A stretch of 64,000 nt of DNA from CAWDVH01 sp963805705 (GCA_963805705.1 CAWDVH010000001.1:2666001-2730000); one strand, 5' to 3'. Counted from the stretch's first letter, positions 1 through 9,488 are shown. Numbers and translations are program-made. Notes: generated by a model not told the origin, from the sequence alone.

Positions 1-1163
1 ATGGTGGCCAGGATGCTCTGCAGCTCAAGGGTGAAGCCGAACAGCAGCGCGGCGCCCAGCGACCCGAGCGGCGTCCAGCGGCCGAAGATCATCGCGGCCA
101 GGGCGATGTAGCCCATGCCGGACGACATGTCCGGGGTGAAGTTGCCGGCCGACCCGATGGTCAGGTAGGCACCCCCGATGCCGGCGATCATCCCGCCGAG
201 TATGACATTGCGGTACCGGGTGGCCAGCACCCGGATGCCGACGGTGTCGGCGGCCGTCGGGTGCTCCCCGACGGCCCGCACCCGCAGTCCCCACCTGGTG
301 CTGAACAGGCCGACCTGGACCAGGACGAGCATGACGTAGGTGATGTAGAGGAAGATCGTCGAGTCGAAGAAGACCGGCCCGATGATCGGGATGTCGCCGA
401 GCAGCGGGATCTTGACCGGCAGGTAAGTGGCCGGGGAGTTCAGCGAGTTCTGGTAGGGGACGAGGGCGCGGTCATAGAGGAATCCGGTCAGCCCGGACGC
501 GAAGACGTTGAGCACGACCCCGAGGATGATCTGATCGACCAGGTAGCGGATCGCGAACACCGCCAGCAGCGCGCCGAGCAGCCCGCCGGCCAGTGATCCT
601 GCGATCAGGCCGAGCCACAGGATGCCGAAGAAGCTGGCCACGACCGCGGCGGCGAACGCGCCGAACAGCAGCTGGCCCTCGATCGCGATGTTGATCACGC
701 CGGACCGCTCGCACATGCAGCCAGCCAGGGCCCCGAGGATCAGCGGGATCGAGGCGGCCAGGGTGCCCTGCAGCAGGTTGACGACGGGAAAGGGAATCGG
801 CTGGCCGACGTCGGCCCAGCACAGGAGGGAGATCACGAAGCAGAACAGGACCACGCCGATGCTGACGCGCCTGGCCACGGCGCCGAACCGGAACACCGCC
901 CGGCAGATCCCCAGGGCGATGGAGATCGCGCCGAGCACGTAGCAGGTCGTGGCGGCGGGCAGGTCAAGGTTGGGCACCGTCACCTTGGCGAACTCCTGCG
1001 AGAACGCGAAGGAGGCGTCGCCGTGCTTGGCGGACATCCCGAAGCCCAGGATGCTGACCAGGCCGAGCACGATGAATGTCACCGGGGCGATGACCCGCCG
1101 GGTCCGTGAGGTGGCCGCGGGAGCGCGGACGCGCACCGGGACGGGGACACCCATGATGGTCAT
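1..1163 (-). CDS. ABC transporter permease, BmpA/Nup nucleoside type (3' end outside window)
   Basis: This is the second inner-membrane permease of a nucleoside-type ABC importer (BPD_transp_2 family). The visible 387 codons start at ATG 1163, whose ATGA overlaps the stop of the preceding permease gene, so the two are translationally coupled. The reading frame stays open to the window edge, so the C-terminus is missing. Several hydrophobic segments are visible, and the stretch GCMCERSGVINIAIEGQ is the typical motif of this permease family. Gene order (binding lipoprotein, ATPase, permease, permease) matches the NupABC/YufNOPQ-like importers. Nucleoside as substrate is inferred from the family and from the salvage genes next door. 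Confidence 0.93.
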   Translation of the reverse strand, partial: MTIMGVPVPVRVRAPAATSRTRRVIAPVTFIVLGLVSILGFGMSAKHGDASFAFSQEFAKVTVPNLDLPAATTCYVLGAISIALGICRAVFRFGAVARRVSIGVVLFCFVISLLCWADVGQPIPFPVVNLLQGTLAASIPLILGALAGCMCERSGVINIAIEGQLLFGAFAAAVVASFFGILWLGLIAGSLAGGLLGALLAVFAIRYLVDQIILGVVLNVFASGLTGFLYDRALVPYQNSLNSPATYLPVKIPLLGDIPIIGPVFFDSTIFLYITYVMLVLVQVGLFSTRWGLRVRAVGEHPTAADTVGIRVLATRYRNVILGGMIAGIGGAYLTIGSAGNFTPDMSSGMGYIALAAMIFGRWTPLGSLGAALLFGFTLELQSILAT

Positions 1164-2491
1164 CCGTTCCACCCCTTGGACAGCGACTGGCCCGCTCCGG
1201 CCGCCCTGGCCTCGCGCAGCCGGTATATCACCCGGATCAGCGGCGGCGCGGCGACCAGCAGCACCACGAGCGACTGGATCACCGTGACGATCGTCAGCGG
1301 GGTGGAGGTGGCGGCCTGCATCTGGATCCCGCCTGCGTGCAGGGCGCCGAACAGCAGCGCGGCGAGCACGACGCCCAGCGGCCGGGCCCGGCCGAGCAGC
1401 GCCACCGTGATGGCGTCGATGCCGAACGTGCCGTAGCTCTGGAAGGTCAGGGTGAAGTCCGTGCCCTGGACGACGGAGGACGCGGCCAGGCCAGCCAGGC
1501 CGCCGGCGATGAACATGACCAGTATCCAGGTCCGGCCGACGCTCATTCCCGCGCTGCGGGCCGCGCTGGGGTTGGCCCCGACGCTGCGGAACTCAAATCC
1601 GAGCGTGCTGCGGTTCAGCAGCCACCACACGCCGACGGCGCAGGCCAGCGCGAGCAGGAAGGACGCGTTGATCCGCAGGTGGGAGCCCCCGATGAGCGGC
1701 AGGTGGGCGTCGCTGGCGATGAGCGGGCTGATCAGGTCCGTCCGGCCGGGCCGCTGCATCGCGCTGGTGCCCAGGATCCAGGCCAGGAAGAACTGCATCA
1801 CGTAGTTGAGCATGATCGTCACGATGACCTCGTGCGCCCCCGTCTTGGCCTTGAGCAGGCCCACGACCCAGCCGGTGAGCGCCCCGCCGATGAACGCGCC
1901 GAGCACGCACACCACCACGTGCACGACCGGGGGCAGGCTGACGGCGAATCCGAGCCAGGTGGCCAGCAGCGCGCCGCCGATGAACTGGCCGGTGGCCCCG
2001 ATGTTGAACAGGCCGGCCCGGAAGGCGATGGCCACCGAGAGCCCGGTGAGGATCAGCGGCGTGGCGTTGACCGCGGTCTCCGACAGCGGGTTGAACACAT
2101 CGCTGATCGCGCCGTCGTGGAAGGCGATGCTGATGGACTTCTGGTGGAAGATCGTCGCGACCGAATGCGGGTTGAGGATCGCGCCCTCGAACATGGCCAG
2201 GTAGGCGCCGGCCGCGGTGTCCCAGGCCTGGGCGATCGCGTTCCCCGGAGCGGAGAACAGGTGGCTCCACGCGTTCAGCACGACCGGGTCGGTGAAGGCA
2301 ATCAGCAGCCCGCCGATCACGATGGCGGTGGCGATGGCCAGGGTGGTGACGGTGACCGAGTTGCCCTCGAGTATCGCGTCGATGATCATCTTGCTGAGCG
2401 GCGGCAGGCCCTGGCCGGGCGGGCTCTGCTCGGCCGCGGCGGGGGGCGGCGGCGGCGCGGCGGGCGGCGCGGGCGGCGGCTGATCACTCAT
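1160..2491 (-). CDS. ABC transporter permease, BmpA/Nup nucleoside type
   Basis: This is the first permease subunit of the importer, 443 aa. The N-terminal 35 residues are a proline/alanine-rich, probably cytoplasmic extension (PPPAPP, PPPPPA) not usual in the family. About eight to ten hydrophobic helices follow. The segment FRAGLFNIGATGQFIGGA carries the family's conserved membrane motif, and HEVIVTIMLNY is also typical. The start ATG overlaps the end of the ATPase gene by 8 nt, and its own stop overlaps the next permease by 4 nt, so the three genes form one tightly coupled transcription unit. Confidence 0.94.
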   Translation of the reverse strand: MSDQPPPAPPAAPPPPPAAAEQSPPGQGLPPLSKMIIDAILEGNSVTVTTLAIATAIVIGGLLIAFTDPVVLNAWSHLFSAPGNAIAQAWDTAAGAYLAMFEGAILNPHSVATIFHQKSISIAFHDGAISDVFNPLSETAVNATPLILTGLSVAIAFRAGLFNIGATGQFIGGALLATWLGFAVSLPPVVHVVVCVLGAFIGGALTGWVVGLLKAKTGAHEVIVTIMLNYVMQFFLAWILGTSAMQRPGRTDLISPLIASDAHLPLIGGSHLRINASFLLALACAVGVWWLLNRSTLGFEFRSVGANPSAARSAGMSVGRTWILVMFIAGGLAGLAASSVVQGTDFTLTFQSYGTFGIDAITVALLGRARPLGVVLAALLFGALHAGGIQMQAATSTPLTIVTVIQSLVVLLVAAPPLIRVIYRLREARAAGAGQSLSKGWNG

Positions 2492-4193
2492 GCCGGGTCG
2501 CCTCCGGCGGCGCCGGCCGGCTCGGCGCCCGGTCCCGGCCGCGGGTCACTGACCGGCGCCCCGTCGCCCGTCCCGCCCGTCCCGGCCGCCCGACAGTCCT
2601 GCCGTCCTGACCAGTCCTGCCAGTCCTGCCCGCCCCGTCGGTCCCGCCGGCCTGACCTGTCTCGCCTGTCTCACCGGTCCCGCGGGCGCTCGCCTCATCT
2701 GACACGCCGGTCATGAGCAGGCCGAGCTCGGCCACGGGCACCGTCGGCGGCCGGAATCCGGTGATCTTGCCTTCGTACATGACGGCGATCCGGTCGGCCA
2801 GCGCGTAGATCTCGTCGAGCTCGGCCGAGATGATGATCACGGCCACGCCCTCGTCGCGCTGCTCGACGAGACGACGATGGACGAACTCAATCGATCCCAC
2901 GTCCAGGCCGCGGGTGGGCTGGCTGGCGACCAGCAGCTTCAGGTCACGGCCGATCTCCCTGGCCAGGATGACTTTCTGCTGGTTGCCGCCGGACAGCGTG
3001 CCCGTCGGCGTATCGATCGACGTCGTGCGGACATCGAACTGCTCGACCCGGTGCCCGGCGGCCTCCCGGATGGCGGGCAGGTCCAGCGCGATGCCCCTGG
3101 CGTACGGCGGCCGGTCAAAGACGTCCAGGATGAGATTGTCGGCGACCGAGAAGCTGGCCACCAGCCCGTCTTCCTGCCGGTCCTCGGGGATGTAGCCGAT
3201 GCCGGCCCGGATCCGCTGCCGCGCCGTATCGCCGGTGACGTCGGCGCCGGCCAGCCGCACGGATCCGGCGGTCACGGGCCGCAGGCCCATGAGCGCCTCA
3301 CACAGCTCGGTCTGCCCGTTGCCCTGCACGCCGGCGACCCCGAGAATCTCCCCGGCCCGGACCTGGAAGGTGACATCGTCCACCGCGACCGCCCCCTGCT
3401 CGCCGGTGACGGTCAGGCCGCTCACGTCCAGCACGACGTCGCCGTAGGAGGCCGCGGTCTTGGTGACCTTCAGGTCGACTTTCCTGCCGACCATCAGCGA
3501 GGCTAGCTCCCCGTCGCTCGCGGTGGGAGGACGCTGGCCGATGACCCGGCCTCGCCGCAGCACGGTGATGGTGTCGGCGATGGCCTGGACCTCCTTCAGC
3601 TTGTGCGAGATGAAGACGATCGACCGGCCGCCGTCCTTCAGCTCGCGCATGATCCGGAAGAGGTCCTCGGTCTCGCCGGGCGTGAGCACGGCGGTCGGCT
3701 CATCCAGGATGAGAACGCTCGCCTCGCGCAGCAGCGCCTTGATGATCTCCACCCGCTGCTGCGCGCCGACCGGGATGTCCTCGACGTAGGCGTCGGGGTC
3801 GACCTGCAGGCTGTAGCGCTCGGAGAGTTCCCGGACCTCGCGGCGCATCCCGCGCCGGTCCAGCAGGCCGAGCCAGCGGGTGCGCTCCACGCCGAGCGTG
3901 ACGTTCTCCGCCACGGTGAAGACCGGCACCAGCATGAAGTGCTGGTGCACCATGCCGATGCCGGCCTTGATGGCGTCCTTCGGCGAGCGCAGCACGGCTT
4001 CCTGGCCGTCGACCAGGATGCGGCCCTCATCGGGCTGGACCAGCCCGTACAGGACGTTCATCAGCGTGGTCTTGCCCGCGCCGTTCTCGCCGAGCAGGCC
4101 GTGGATCTGGCCGGGCTCGACGGTCAGGTCGATGGCGTCGTTGGCCACGAGGGCGCCGTACCGCTTGGTTATGCCCCGCAGCTCGAGTTTCAC
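2484..4193 (-). CDS. ABC transporter ATP-binding protein with two nucleotide-binding domains
   Basis: This 569-aa ATPase energises the importer. It contains two ABC modules in one chain, as in the YufO/NupA and sugar-importer (RbsA-like) families. The first has Walker A GENGAGKTT and Walker B LILDEPT. The second has a degenerate P-loop (GVQGNGQTE) but an ABC signature LSGGNQQK. The start GTG at 4193 is preceded by AGGAGGGAGG. The last 65 or so residues are a low-complexity tail rich in G, T, R and E (repeats such as GRTGETGETGQ) with no counterpart in typical family members. That tail may be an unstructured extension and is a likely site of length variation. Confidence 0.94.
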   Translation of the reverse strand: MKLELRGITKRYGALVANDAIDLTVEPGQIHGLLGENGAGKTTLMNVLYGLVQPDEGRILVDGQEAVLRSPKDAIKAGIGMVHQHFMLVPVFTVAENVTLGVERTRWLGLLDRRGMRREVRELSERYSLQVDPDAYVEDIPVGAQQRVEIIKALLREASVLILDEPTAVLTPGETEDLFRIMRELKDGGRSIVFISHKLKEVQAIADTITVLRRGRVIGQRPPTASDGELASLMVGRKVDLKVTKTAASYGDVVLDVSGLTVTGEQGAVAVDDVTFQVRAGEILGVAGVQGNGQTELCEALMGLRPVTAGSVRLAGADVTGDTARQRIRAGIGYIPEDRQEDGLVASFSVADNLILDVFDRPPYARGIALDLPAIREAAGHRVEQFDVRTTSIDTPTGTLSGGNQQKVILAREIGRDLKLLVASQPTRGLDVGSIEFVHRRLVEQRDEGVAVIIISAELDEIYALADRIAVMYEGKITGFRPPTVPVAELGLLMTGVSDEASARGTGETGETGQAGGTDGAGRTGRTGQDGRTVGRPGRAGRATGRRSVTRGRDRAPSRPAPPEATRHE

Positions 4194-4230
4194 CGGCGCC
4201 TCCCTCCTGATGGCATCGGCCAGCGACCCA

Positions 4231-4248
4231 GGCGGCGCCGACGCCGCC
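4231..4248 (-). terminator. GC hairpin between the binding-protein and ATPase genes
   Basis: A perfect 7-bp inverted repeat (GGCGGCG, 4-nt loop, CGCCGCC) lies in the 76-nt gap between the lipoprotein stop and the ATPase start. No T-run follows. Such intercistronic hairpins often stabilise the upstream binding-protein mRNA or dampen downstream genes. That role is inferred here. Confidence 0.4.
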
Positions 4249-4269
4249 CGGGCCGGGGAGCGTGCCGGC

Positions 4270-5394
4270 CTAAACCGGGCTCTTGGTCGCCGGCTTGATC
4301 GTGCCGTTCTCGATCTGGGTCTTGATCTGCGCGAGCTCGGACTGCAGCTGGGCGGGCACCTTGCTGCTGAAGTCGTGGTACGGGGCGAGCCCCACGCCGT
4401 TGTTGGCCAGGGTGCCGGTGTAGTTGCCGCCCTTGAAGGTGCCGTTGACCGCGGACAGGATGGCGGCCTTCACTGACGCCTGGATGCCCTTATTCACGCT
4501 GGAGATGAAGTACTTGCAGTACTGCGGGGCTTTGATGCAGCCGTCGGTGTCTACCCACAGCATGTTCACCTTGTTGCTGCCGGCCGAGGCATCGGCGTTC
4601 TGCACGGCCTTGGCCGCGCCGAGCCCGACGTTGCCCGCCACCGGGAAGATGATGTCCGCGCCCTCGCTGATGAGGGTCTGGGTGTCGGTCTGGCCGGCCG
4701 TCTGGTTGGTGAAGCTGTTGGTGAACAGCCCGTTCTGGGTCTTCTCGTTCCAGCCGAGCACCGTCACGTGCGTGTGGTGCTGGCTGTTGTAGTACTGGAC
4801 GCCGTCGTAGTACCCGTCCATGTAGATCGTGACCGTGGGCAGCTTCTGGCCGCCGAACGTGGCCACCTTGCCGGTCTTGCTCATGCCGGCCGCGAGGTAG
4901 CCGCCGAGGAAGCCGTCCTGCACGGTGTTGAACACCAGCGCGTCGACGTTGCTGAGCGGGGGCGTGTAGTTGAAGTCCACGATCGCGAACTTCTGGCTCG
5001 GGTTGGCCTTGGCCGCGGTCTGAGTGTTGTCGCCCATCAGGAAGCCGACCGTCACGATGATGCCGCACTTGTCGGCGATGAACGTGTTGATGTTCGGGGT
5101 GTAGTCGCTGCCGGACGATGACTGCAGGTACGTGCCGCTGATCTTGCTGGGATCAGTCGCCACCGCCTGCTGGACGCCCTGCCACGACGAGGCGTTGAAG
5201 GAGCGGTCATCAATGCCGCCGGTGTCGGTGACCATGCAGGCCTTGAACTTGCTGGTGGTCGAGGCGCCGGCCCCCCCGCCGCTGGCCGAGGCGGACGGCT
5301 TGGCGGACGGCGCGCTCGCGGTGGTGCTGGAACCGCAGGCGGCCAGCAGGGCCACCGCGCTCAGGGCCGCGACGGTCCTCAATGTCCCTCTCAC
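4270..5394 (-). CDS. BmpA-family nucleoside-binding lipoprotein
   Basis: This is the extracytoplasmic substrate-binding lipoprotein of the ABC importer, 374 aa. The signal peptide ends in the lipobox LLAAC with the modified Cys at residue 20. A Ser/Ala/Gly-rich linker follows, then the Bmp domain (VTDTGGIDDRSFNASSWQG near residue 55, a conserved family segment). The start GTG at 5394 has an excellent ribosome site (AAAGGAGGT, 4 nt away). It is the first gene of the minus-strand transporter unit and diverges from the cytidine deaminase gene. Confidence 0.94.
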   Translation of the reverse strand: MRGTLRTVAALSAVALLAACGSSTTASAPSAKPSASASGGGAGASTTSKFKACMVTDTGGIDDRSFNASSWQGVQQAVATDPSKISGTYLQSSSGSDYTPNINTFIADKCGIIVTVGFLMGDNTQTAAKANPSQKFAIVDFNYTPPLSNVDALVFNTVQDGFLGGYLAAGMSKTGKVATFGGQKLPTVTIYMDGYYDGVQYYNSQHHTHVTVLGWNEKTQNGLFTNSFTNQTAGQTDTQTLISEGADIIFPVAGNVGLGAAKAVQNADASAGSNKVNMLWVDTDGCIKAPQYCKYFISSVNKGIQASVKAAILSAVNGTFKGGNYTGTLANNGVGLAPYHDFSSKVPAQLQSELAQIKTQIENGTIKPATKSPV

Positions 5395-5708
5395 GGTTAC
5401 CTCCTTTGGAAGGGGGCGGCCGAAACCGCCCGGTAAGGACCGCCGGCCTGATCGCTCATCCCCTCCGGCTGGGGCAAGGGGCGGGCAAGAGTCCCCCCTG
5501 GGATGCCCGAAGGCTAGCCCCGAGGCCGCATGTCCGGGAAGCGGTAAACCGCACTCCTGGCAGGGCTGTTGCCGAATCGAGACCGTTAGAATCGTAGATC
5601 GTCGCCGGATCGCAGGAGGATCTTCAGGGAATGCCAGGGATCTCTGGCTGCTACAGTCACCGGTCCTGGACCGCGCTGGAACGGCTCACTTCGCTCCCGG
5701 AGGCCGCA
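5395..5708. other. Divergent intergenic region between transporter and salvage genes
   Basis: These 314 bases separate the divergent transporter and deaminase units, so both promoters should lie here. I see one small palindrome, GCGGTAAACCGC at 5541-5552, that could be an operator. No convincing -35/-10 pair was found. A plus-strand extension of the deaminase frame to 5631 is open but lacks coding character. Confidence 0.35.
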
Positions 5709-6116
5709 ATGGTGATCGACTGGCCCGCACTGCGCACCGCCGCCGTGGCCGCCGCGGGTAACGCTTACGCACCGTATTCGCGGCTGCAGGTGGGAGCCGC
5801 GGGCCAGGCGGCCGACGGCACGATAGTGACCGGCTGCAATGTGGAGAACGCGTCCTTCGGCCTGACCCTGTGTGCCGAATGCGGCCTGGTATCAGCGCTG
5901 CACGCGGCGGGCGCCGGACGGCTGGTCGGGGTCAGCGTCGTGGCCGCCGACGGCGCGCCGCTGGTCCCGTGCGGGCGCTGCCGTCAGCTGCTGCTTGAGG
6001 CGGGCGGCCCGAAGCTGCTCCTGGACTCCGAGGCGGGCCCGCGCGAGCTCGGCAGCCTGCTGCCGTTCGCGTTCACCGGTACCGACCTGGCCCAGCGGCG
6101 CAATCCCGATGCCTGA
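5709..6116 (+). CDS. cdd: Cytidine deaminase
   Basis: Hydrolytic deamination of cytidine and deoxycytidine to uridine and deoxyuridine, cytosolic, 135 aa, the normal length for the small tetrameric form. The zinc and catalytic motifs are present: TGCNVEN (41-47), CAE (Cys55, Glu57) and PCGRC (Cys88, Cys91). The start ATG 5709 has GGAGG about 6 nt upstream. The same frame is open to 5631, but those extra residues do not resemble the family. The gene overlaps deoA by 8 nt and begins a plus-strand unit cdd-deoA-add, consistent with use of nucleosides brought in by the divergent transporter. Confidence 0.96.
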   Translation: MVIDWPALRTAAVAAAGNAYAPYSRLQVGAAGQAADGTIVTGCNVENASFGLTLCAECGLVSALHAAGAGRLVGVSVVAADGAPLVPCGRCRQLLLEAGGPKLLLDSEAGPRELGSLLPFAFTGTDLAQRRNPDA

Positions 6117-7404
6117 CGCCGTCGAGCTGATCCGCGCCAAGCGGGACGGCGGGGAGCTGACCGGGGCGCAGATCCGCTGGCTGATCAGCTCGTACTGCTC
6201 CGGTGAGGTGGCCGAGGAGCAGATGTCGGCGCTGCTGATGGCCATCTACTTCCGCGGCCTGGGCCCCGCTGAGCTGCAGACCTGGACCGCGGCGATGGTC
6301 AGCTCGGGGGATCGGCTGGAGCTCGGCGCGGTGGGAGCCCCCACGGTGGACAAGCACTCCACCGGCGGCGTCGGTGACAAGGTGTCGCTGATCCTCGCTC
6401 CCCTGGTGGCCAGCTGCGGTGCCGCGGTCCCGCAGCTGTCCGGCCGCGGCCTCGGCCATACCGGGGGCACCCTGGACAAGCTGGAATCCATTCCCGGCTG
6501 GCGGGCCGAGCTGTCGGTGGAGCAGATGATCGCGGTGCTGACCCAGGCGGGCTGCGTGATCTGCGCGGCCGGTCCCGGCCTGGCTCCGGCCGACCGCCGG
6601 ATGTACGCGCTGCGCGATGTCACCGGCACCGTCGAGTCGATTCCGCTGATCGCCAGCTCGATCATGTCCAAGAAGATCGCCGAGGGGACGGCGGCGCTCG
6701 TCCTGGACGTGAAGGTGGGCAGCGGCGCGTTCATGCGCGACGCCGGACAGGCGCGGCAGCTGGCGCAGACCATGGTGACGCTCGGTGCCGAGCACGGGGT
6801 GCGCACGACCGCCCTGCTCACCCGCATGGACGCCCCGCTGGGCCGGGCGGTCGGCAACGCGGTCGAGGTGCAGGAGTCGGTCGCGACCCTGCGCGGCGAC
6901 GGGCCGGCCGACCTGGTCGAGGTGACGCTGGCGCTGGCCGCCGAGATGCTCCAGCTGGCGGGCCTGTATTCCGGCCGGGCCACGGCGCTGGCCGCCGCGA
7001 CCGCGGCGCTGCGCGAGGGCCGGGCGCTGGAGCGCTACCGGGTCATGATCGCGGCGCAGGGCGGTGACCCGGATGCCGAGCTGCCCCGTGCCGCGCACAC
7101 CGAGGTGGTGACGGCGCCCGCGTCGGGCTGGCTGCGCCGGCTCGACGCGCGCGGGGTCGGCGTGGCCGCCTGGCGGCTCGGTGCCGGCCGGGCCCGCAAG
7201 GAAGACCCGGTCAGCGCGGCCGCGGGGATCATCTGCCGGGCCAAGCCGGGGGAGCGGGTGGAGCGCGGGCAGGCCCTGCTGGAGCTGCGCGCTGATGACG
7301 AGTCCAGATTCGCGCGGGCCCGCGAGGCGCTGGCGGATGCGATCGGCATAGACGACAGCGTTTCGGCGGTCGGCCCGCAGGTGCTCGAGCGGATAGGTTT
7401 GTGA
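6109..7404 (+). CDS. deoA: Thymidine phosphorylase
   Basis: Phosphorolysis of thymidine or deoxyuridine to base plus deoxyribose-1-phosphate, 431 aa, normal length. The phosphate-binding segment DKHSTGGVGD (81-90), the family signature starting SGRGLGHTGGTLDK (111 onward) and VKVGSGAFM (near 192) are all present. I chose ATG 6109, which overlaps the cdd stop, because homology begins there (MPDAVELIRAKRDGG). The upstream open frame from 5872 is only the shadow of cdd. The stop overlaps the GTG start of add (GTGA), so translation is coupled. Confidence 0.96.
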   Translation: MPDAVELIRAKRDGGELTGAQIRWLISSYCSGEVAEEQMSALLMAIYFRGLGPAELQTWTAAMVSSGDRLELGAVGAPTVDKHSTGGVGDKVSLILAPLVASCGAAVPQLSGRGLGHTGGTLDKLESIPGWRAELSVEQMIAVLTQAGCVICAAGPGLAPADRRMYALRDVTGTVESIPLIASSIMSKKIAEGTAALVLDVKVGSGAFMRDAGQARQLAQTMVTLGAEHGVRTTALLTRMDAPLGRAVGNAVEVQESVATLRGDGPADLVEVTLALAAEMLQLAGLYSGRATALAAATAALREGRALERYRVMIAAQGGDPDAELPRAAHTEVVTAPASGWLRRLDARGVGVAAWRLGAGRARKEDPVSAAAGIICRAKPGERVERGQALLELRADDESRFARAREALADAIGIDDSVSAVGPQVLERIGL

Positions 7405-8495
7405 CAATGAGTAGCGTGCTGCCGACCCTGGACGAGATCCGCGCCGTGCCCAAGGTGCTGCTCCACGATCATCTCGACGGCGGGCTGCGCCCGGCGACCA
7501 TCGTCGAGCTCGCCCGCGAGACCGGCTACGGGGGGCTGCCGTCGACCGATGTCGGCGAGCTGGCCCGCTGGCTGGCCGGTGTCGCGCAGCGGGGCAACCT
7601 CGAGCTGTACCTGGAGGCGTTCCAGCACACGGTCGGGGTCATGCAGACCAGGGACGCCCTGATCCGGGTGGCCGCCGAATGCGCCGAGGACCTGGCGGCC
7701 GACGGGGTCACCTACGCGGAAGTCAGGTTCGCTCCCGAGCTGCATGTCACCAGGGGCCTGAGCCTGGATCAGGTCGTCGAGGCCGTGCTCGAGGGTTTCC
7801 GGCGCGGTAGCGCCGGTCGCGGCATCACCGTCTATGCCCTGCTCACGGCCATGCGGACCGCCGCCCGCTCGCTGGAGATCGCCGAGCTCGCCGTTCGCCA
7901 CCGGGACGCCGGCGTTGTCGGGTTCGATATCGCCGGCGCCGAGGCAGGCAGCCCGCCGAGCCGGCACCTCGACGCGTTCCAGTACGTGGCGCGGGAGAAC
8001 TTCCACATCACGATCCACGCGGGCGAGGGGTTCGGGCTGCCCTCTATCTGGGAGGCCCTGCAGTGGTGCGGCGCCGAGCGGCTGGGCCACGGGGTGCGGA
8101 TCATCGACGACATCCGGGTCGGGCCGGACGGCACCGCGGCGATGGGCAGGCTGGCCGGCTACGTGCGGGACCGCCGGATCCCGCTGGAGATGTGCCCGAC
8201 CTCCAACGTCCAGACCGGCGCCGCGGCCTCGATCAGCACCCATCCGATCGGGCTGCTGCGGAGGCTGTCGTTCCGGGTGACGGTCAACACCGACAACCGG
8301 CTGATGAGCGGTGTGACCCTGTCCTCGGAGTTCCGGGCGCTGAGCGAGGCGTTCGGGTATGGCTGGGCCGACATCGAATGGCTGACGATCAACGCGATGA
8401 AGAGCGCGTTCGCGCCGTTCGACGAGCGGCTGGAGATCATCAACAAGGTGATCAAGCCAGGCTTCGCCATGGTGCGCCGCCCGGCCGTGCCGTAG
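7401..8495 (+). CDS. add: Adenosine deaminase
   Basis: Zinc-dependent deamination of adenosine and deoxyadenosine to inosine and deoxyinosine, 364 aa. The metal ligands are visible as HDHLDGGLRP (His22, His24), the catalytic HAGE motif near residue 205, LGHG near 230 and NTDN near 294. The HDHLDGGLRP form is typical of actinomycete Add. The start is either GTG 7401 (overlapping the deoA stop) or ATG 7407, and the difference is only two residues. It is the last gene of the coupled cdd-deoA-add unit. Confidence 0.95.
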   Translation: MTMSSVLPTLDEIRAVPKVLLHDHLDGGLRPATIVELARETGYGGLPSTDVGELARWLAGVAQRGNLELYLEAFQHTVGVMQTRDALIRVAAECAEDLAADGVTYAEVRFAPELHVTRGLSLDQVVEAVLEGFRRGSAGRGITVYALLTAMRTAARSLEIAELAVRHRDAGVVGFDIAGAEAGSPPSRHLDAFQYVARENFHITIHAGEGFGLPSIWEALQWCGAERLGHGVRIIDDIRVGPDGTAAMGRLAGYVRDRRIPLEMCPTSNVQTGAAASISTHPIGLLRRLSFRVTVNTDNRLMSGVTLSSEFRALSEAFGYGWADIEWLTINAMKSAFAPFDERLEIINKVIKPGFAMVRRPAVP

Positions 8496-8503
8496 GCCCG
8501 GGA

Positions 8504-8516
8504 TAACGTCGGCAGC
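8504..8516 (+). promoter_or_regulatory. Possible leaderless promoter of deoC
   Basis: TAACGT (8504-8509) fits the actinobacterial -10 pattern TANNNT and lies 7 nt before the GTG start of deoC. The gene has no Shine-Dalgarno sequence. This geometry is that of a leaderless transcript. It suggests deoC has its own promoter separate from add. Confidence 0.5.
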
Positions 8517-9488
8517 GTGGGGATCGAGTCGATGGCGCAGCCGGCCGCGAGCCGGCCGTGGCTGGACGATGTCGCTACCTCGGATGCCGCGCTGCGCCAG
8601 GTGCTGCACGGGCTGCCGGGCGTCGACCAGGTCGGGGCGCAGTCGCGGGCGGCCGGCCTGGCGACCAGGTCGATCAAGCGCGACGCCAAGATGCAGGCCC
8701 TGGACATGGCCATCCGGATGGTCGACCTCACCACGCTCGAGGGCGCGGACACGCCGGGCAAGATCCGCGGGCTGTGCGCCAAGGCGCTGCGCCCCGATCC
8801 GGCCGATCCGGCGGTCCCGCCGGTCGCGGCGGTCTGCGTCTACCCGGACCTGGCCGGGGTGGCCAGGGCCGCGCTGGCCGGCAGTTCCGTCGCGGTGGCT
8901 TCGGTCGCCACGGCGTTCCCCTCCGGCCGCGCGTCGCTCGCGGTCAAGCTCGCCGACGTCAGGGACGCGATCGCCAGGGGCGCCGACGAGGTCGACATGG
9001 TCATCGACCGGGGGGCGTTCCTGGCCGGACGCTACGGCCAGGTCTATGAGGAGATACGAGCCGTCCGCGAGGCCTGCGGGACCGTGCACCTGAAAGTGAT
9101 CCTGGAGACCGGTGAGCTGGCCACGCTCGACAATGTCGTGCGCGCCTCCTGGCTGGCCATGCTGGCGGGCGCAGATTTCATCAAGACCTCCACCGGCAAG
9201 GTCACGCCCGCGGCGACGCCGCCGGTGACCCTGGTCATGCTGTCCGCCGTGCGCGACTACGAGCAGGCGGCCGGGCGCCGGGTCGGGGTCAAGGTCGCGG
9301 GCGGCGTGCGCACGGCCAAGGACGCGATCCGCTATCTCGTGCTCGTGCGGGAGACCGCCGGGCCGCTCTGGCTCACCCCGCAGCTGTTCCGCATCGGCGC
9401 GTCCAGCCTCCTTAACGACCTGCTCATGCAGCGCAGCAAGCAGCTCACCGGCCGCTACGCCGGGCCTGACTACTTCACCGTCGACTGA
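8517..9488 (+). CDS. deoC: Deoxyribose-phosphate aldolase
   Basis: Cleaves deoxyribose-5-phosphate to acetaldehyde and glyceraldehyde-3-phosphate, 323 aa. The class I aldolase active-site segments are present: FIKTSTGK (near residue 220, Schiff-base Lys) and GVKVAGGVRT (near 258, second active-site Lys). The protein is of the longer actinobacterial/eukaryotic-like type, with about 60 extra N-terminal residues compared with E. coli DeoC. It starts with GTG 8517. Its product acetaldehyde would be a substrate for the aldehyde dehydrogenase encoded at 16224, now about 6.7 kb away. Confidence 0.95.
   Translation: MGIESMAQPAASRPWLDDVATSDAALRQVLHGLPGVDQVGAQSRAAGLATRSIKRDAKMQALDMAIRMVDLTTLEGADTPGKIRGLCAKALRPDPADPAVPPVAAVCVYPDLAGVARAALAGSSVAVASVATAFPSGRASLAVKLADVRDAIARGADEVDMVIDRGAFLAGRYGQVYEEIRAVREACGTVHLKVILETGELATLDNVVRASWLAMLAGADFIKTSTGKVTPAATPPVTLVMLSAVRDYEQAAGRRVGVKVAGGVRTAKDAIRYLVLVRETAGPLWLTPQLFRIGASSLLNDLLMQRSKQLTGRYAGPDYFTVD

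Noticed and set aside
1337..2716. Long plus-strand open frame (459 codons) over the permease and ATPase genes
   Set aside because: It is antisense to two clear ABC genes, is rich in Arg, Gly, Ala and Asp with no domain, and follows the usual GC-rich shadow pattern.
7035..9089. 684-codon minus-strand open frame across add and deoC
   Set aside because: It spans the boundary of two well-identified genes on the other strand and has no recognisable fold, ribosome site or conserved motif.
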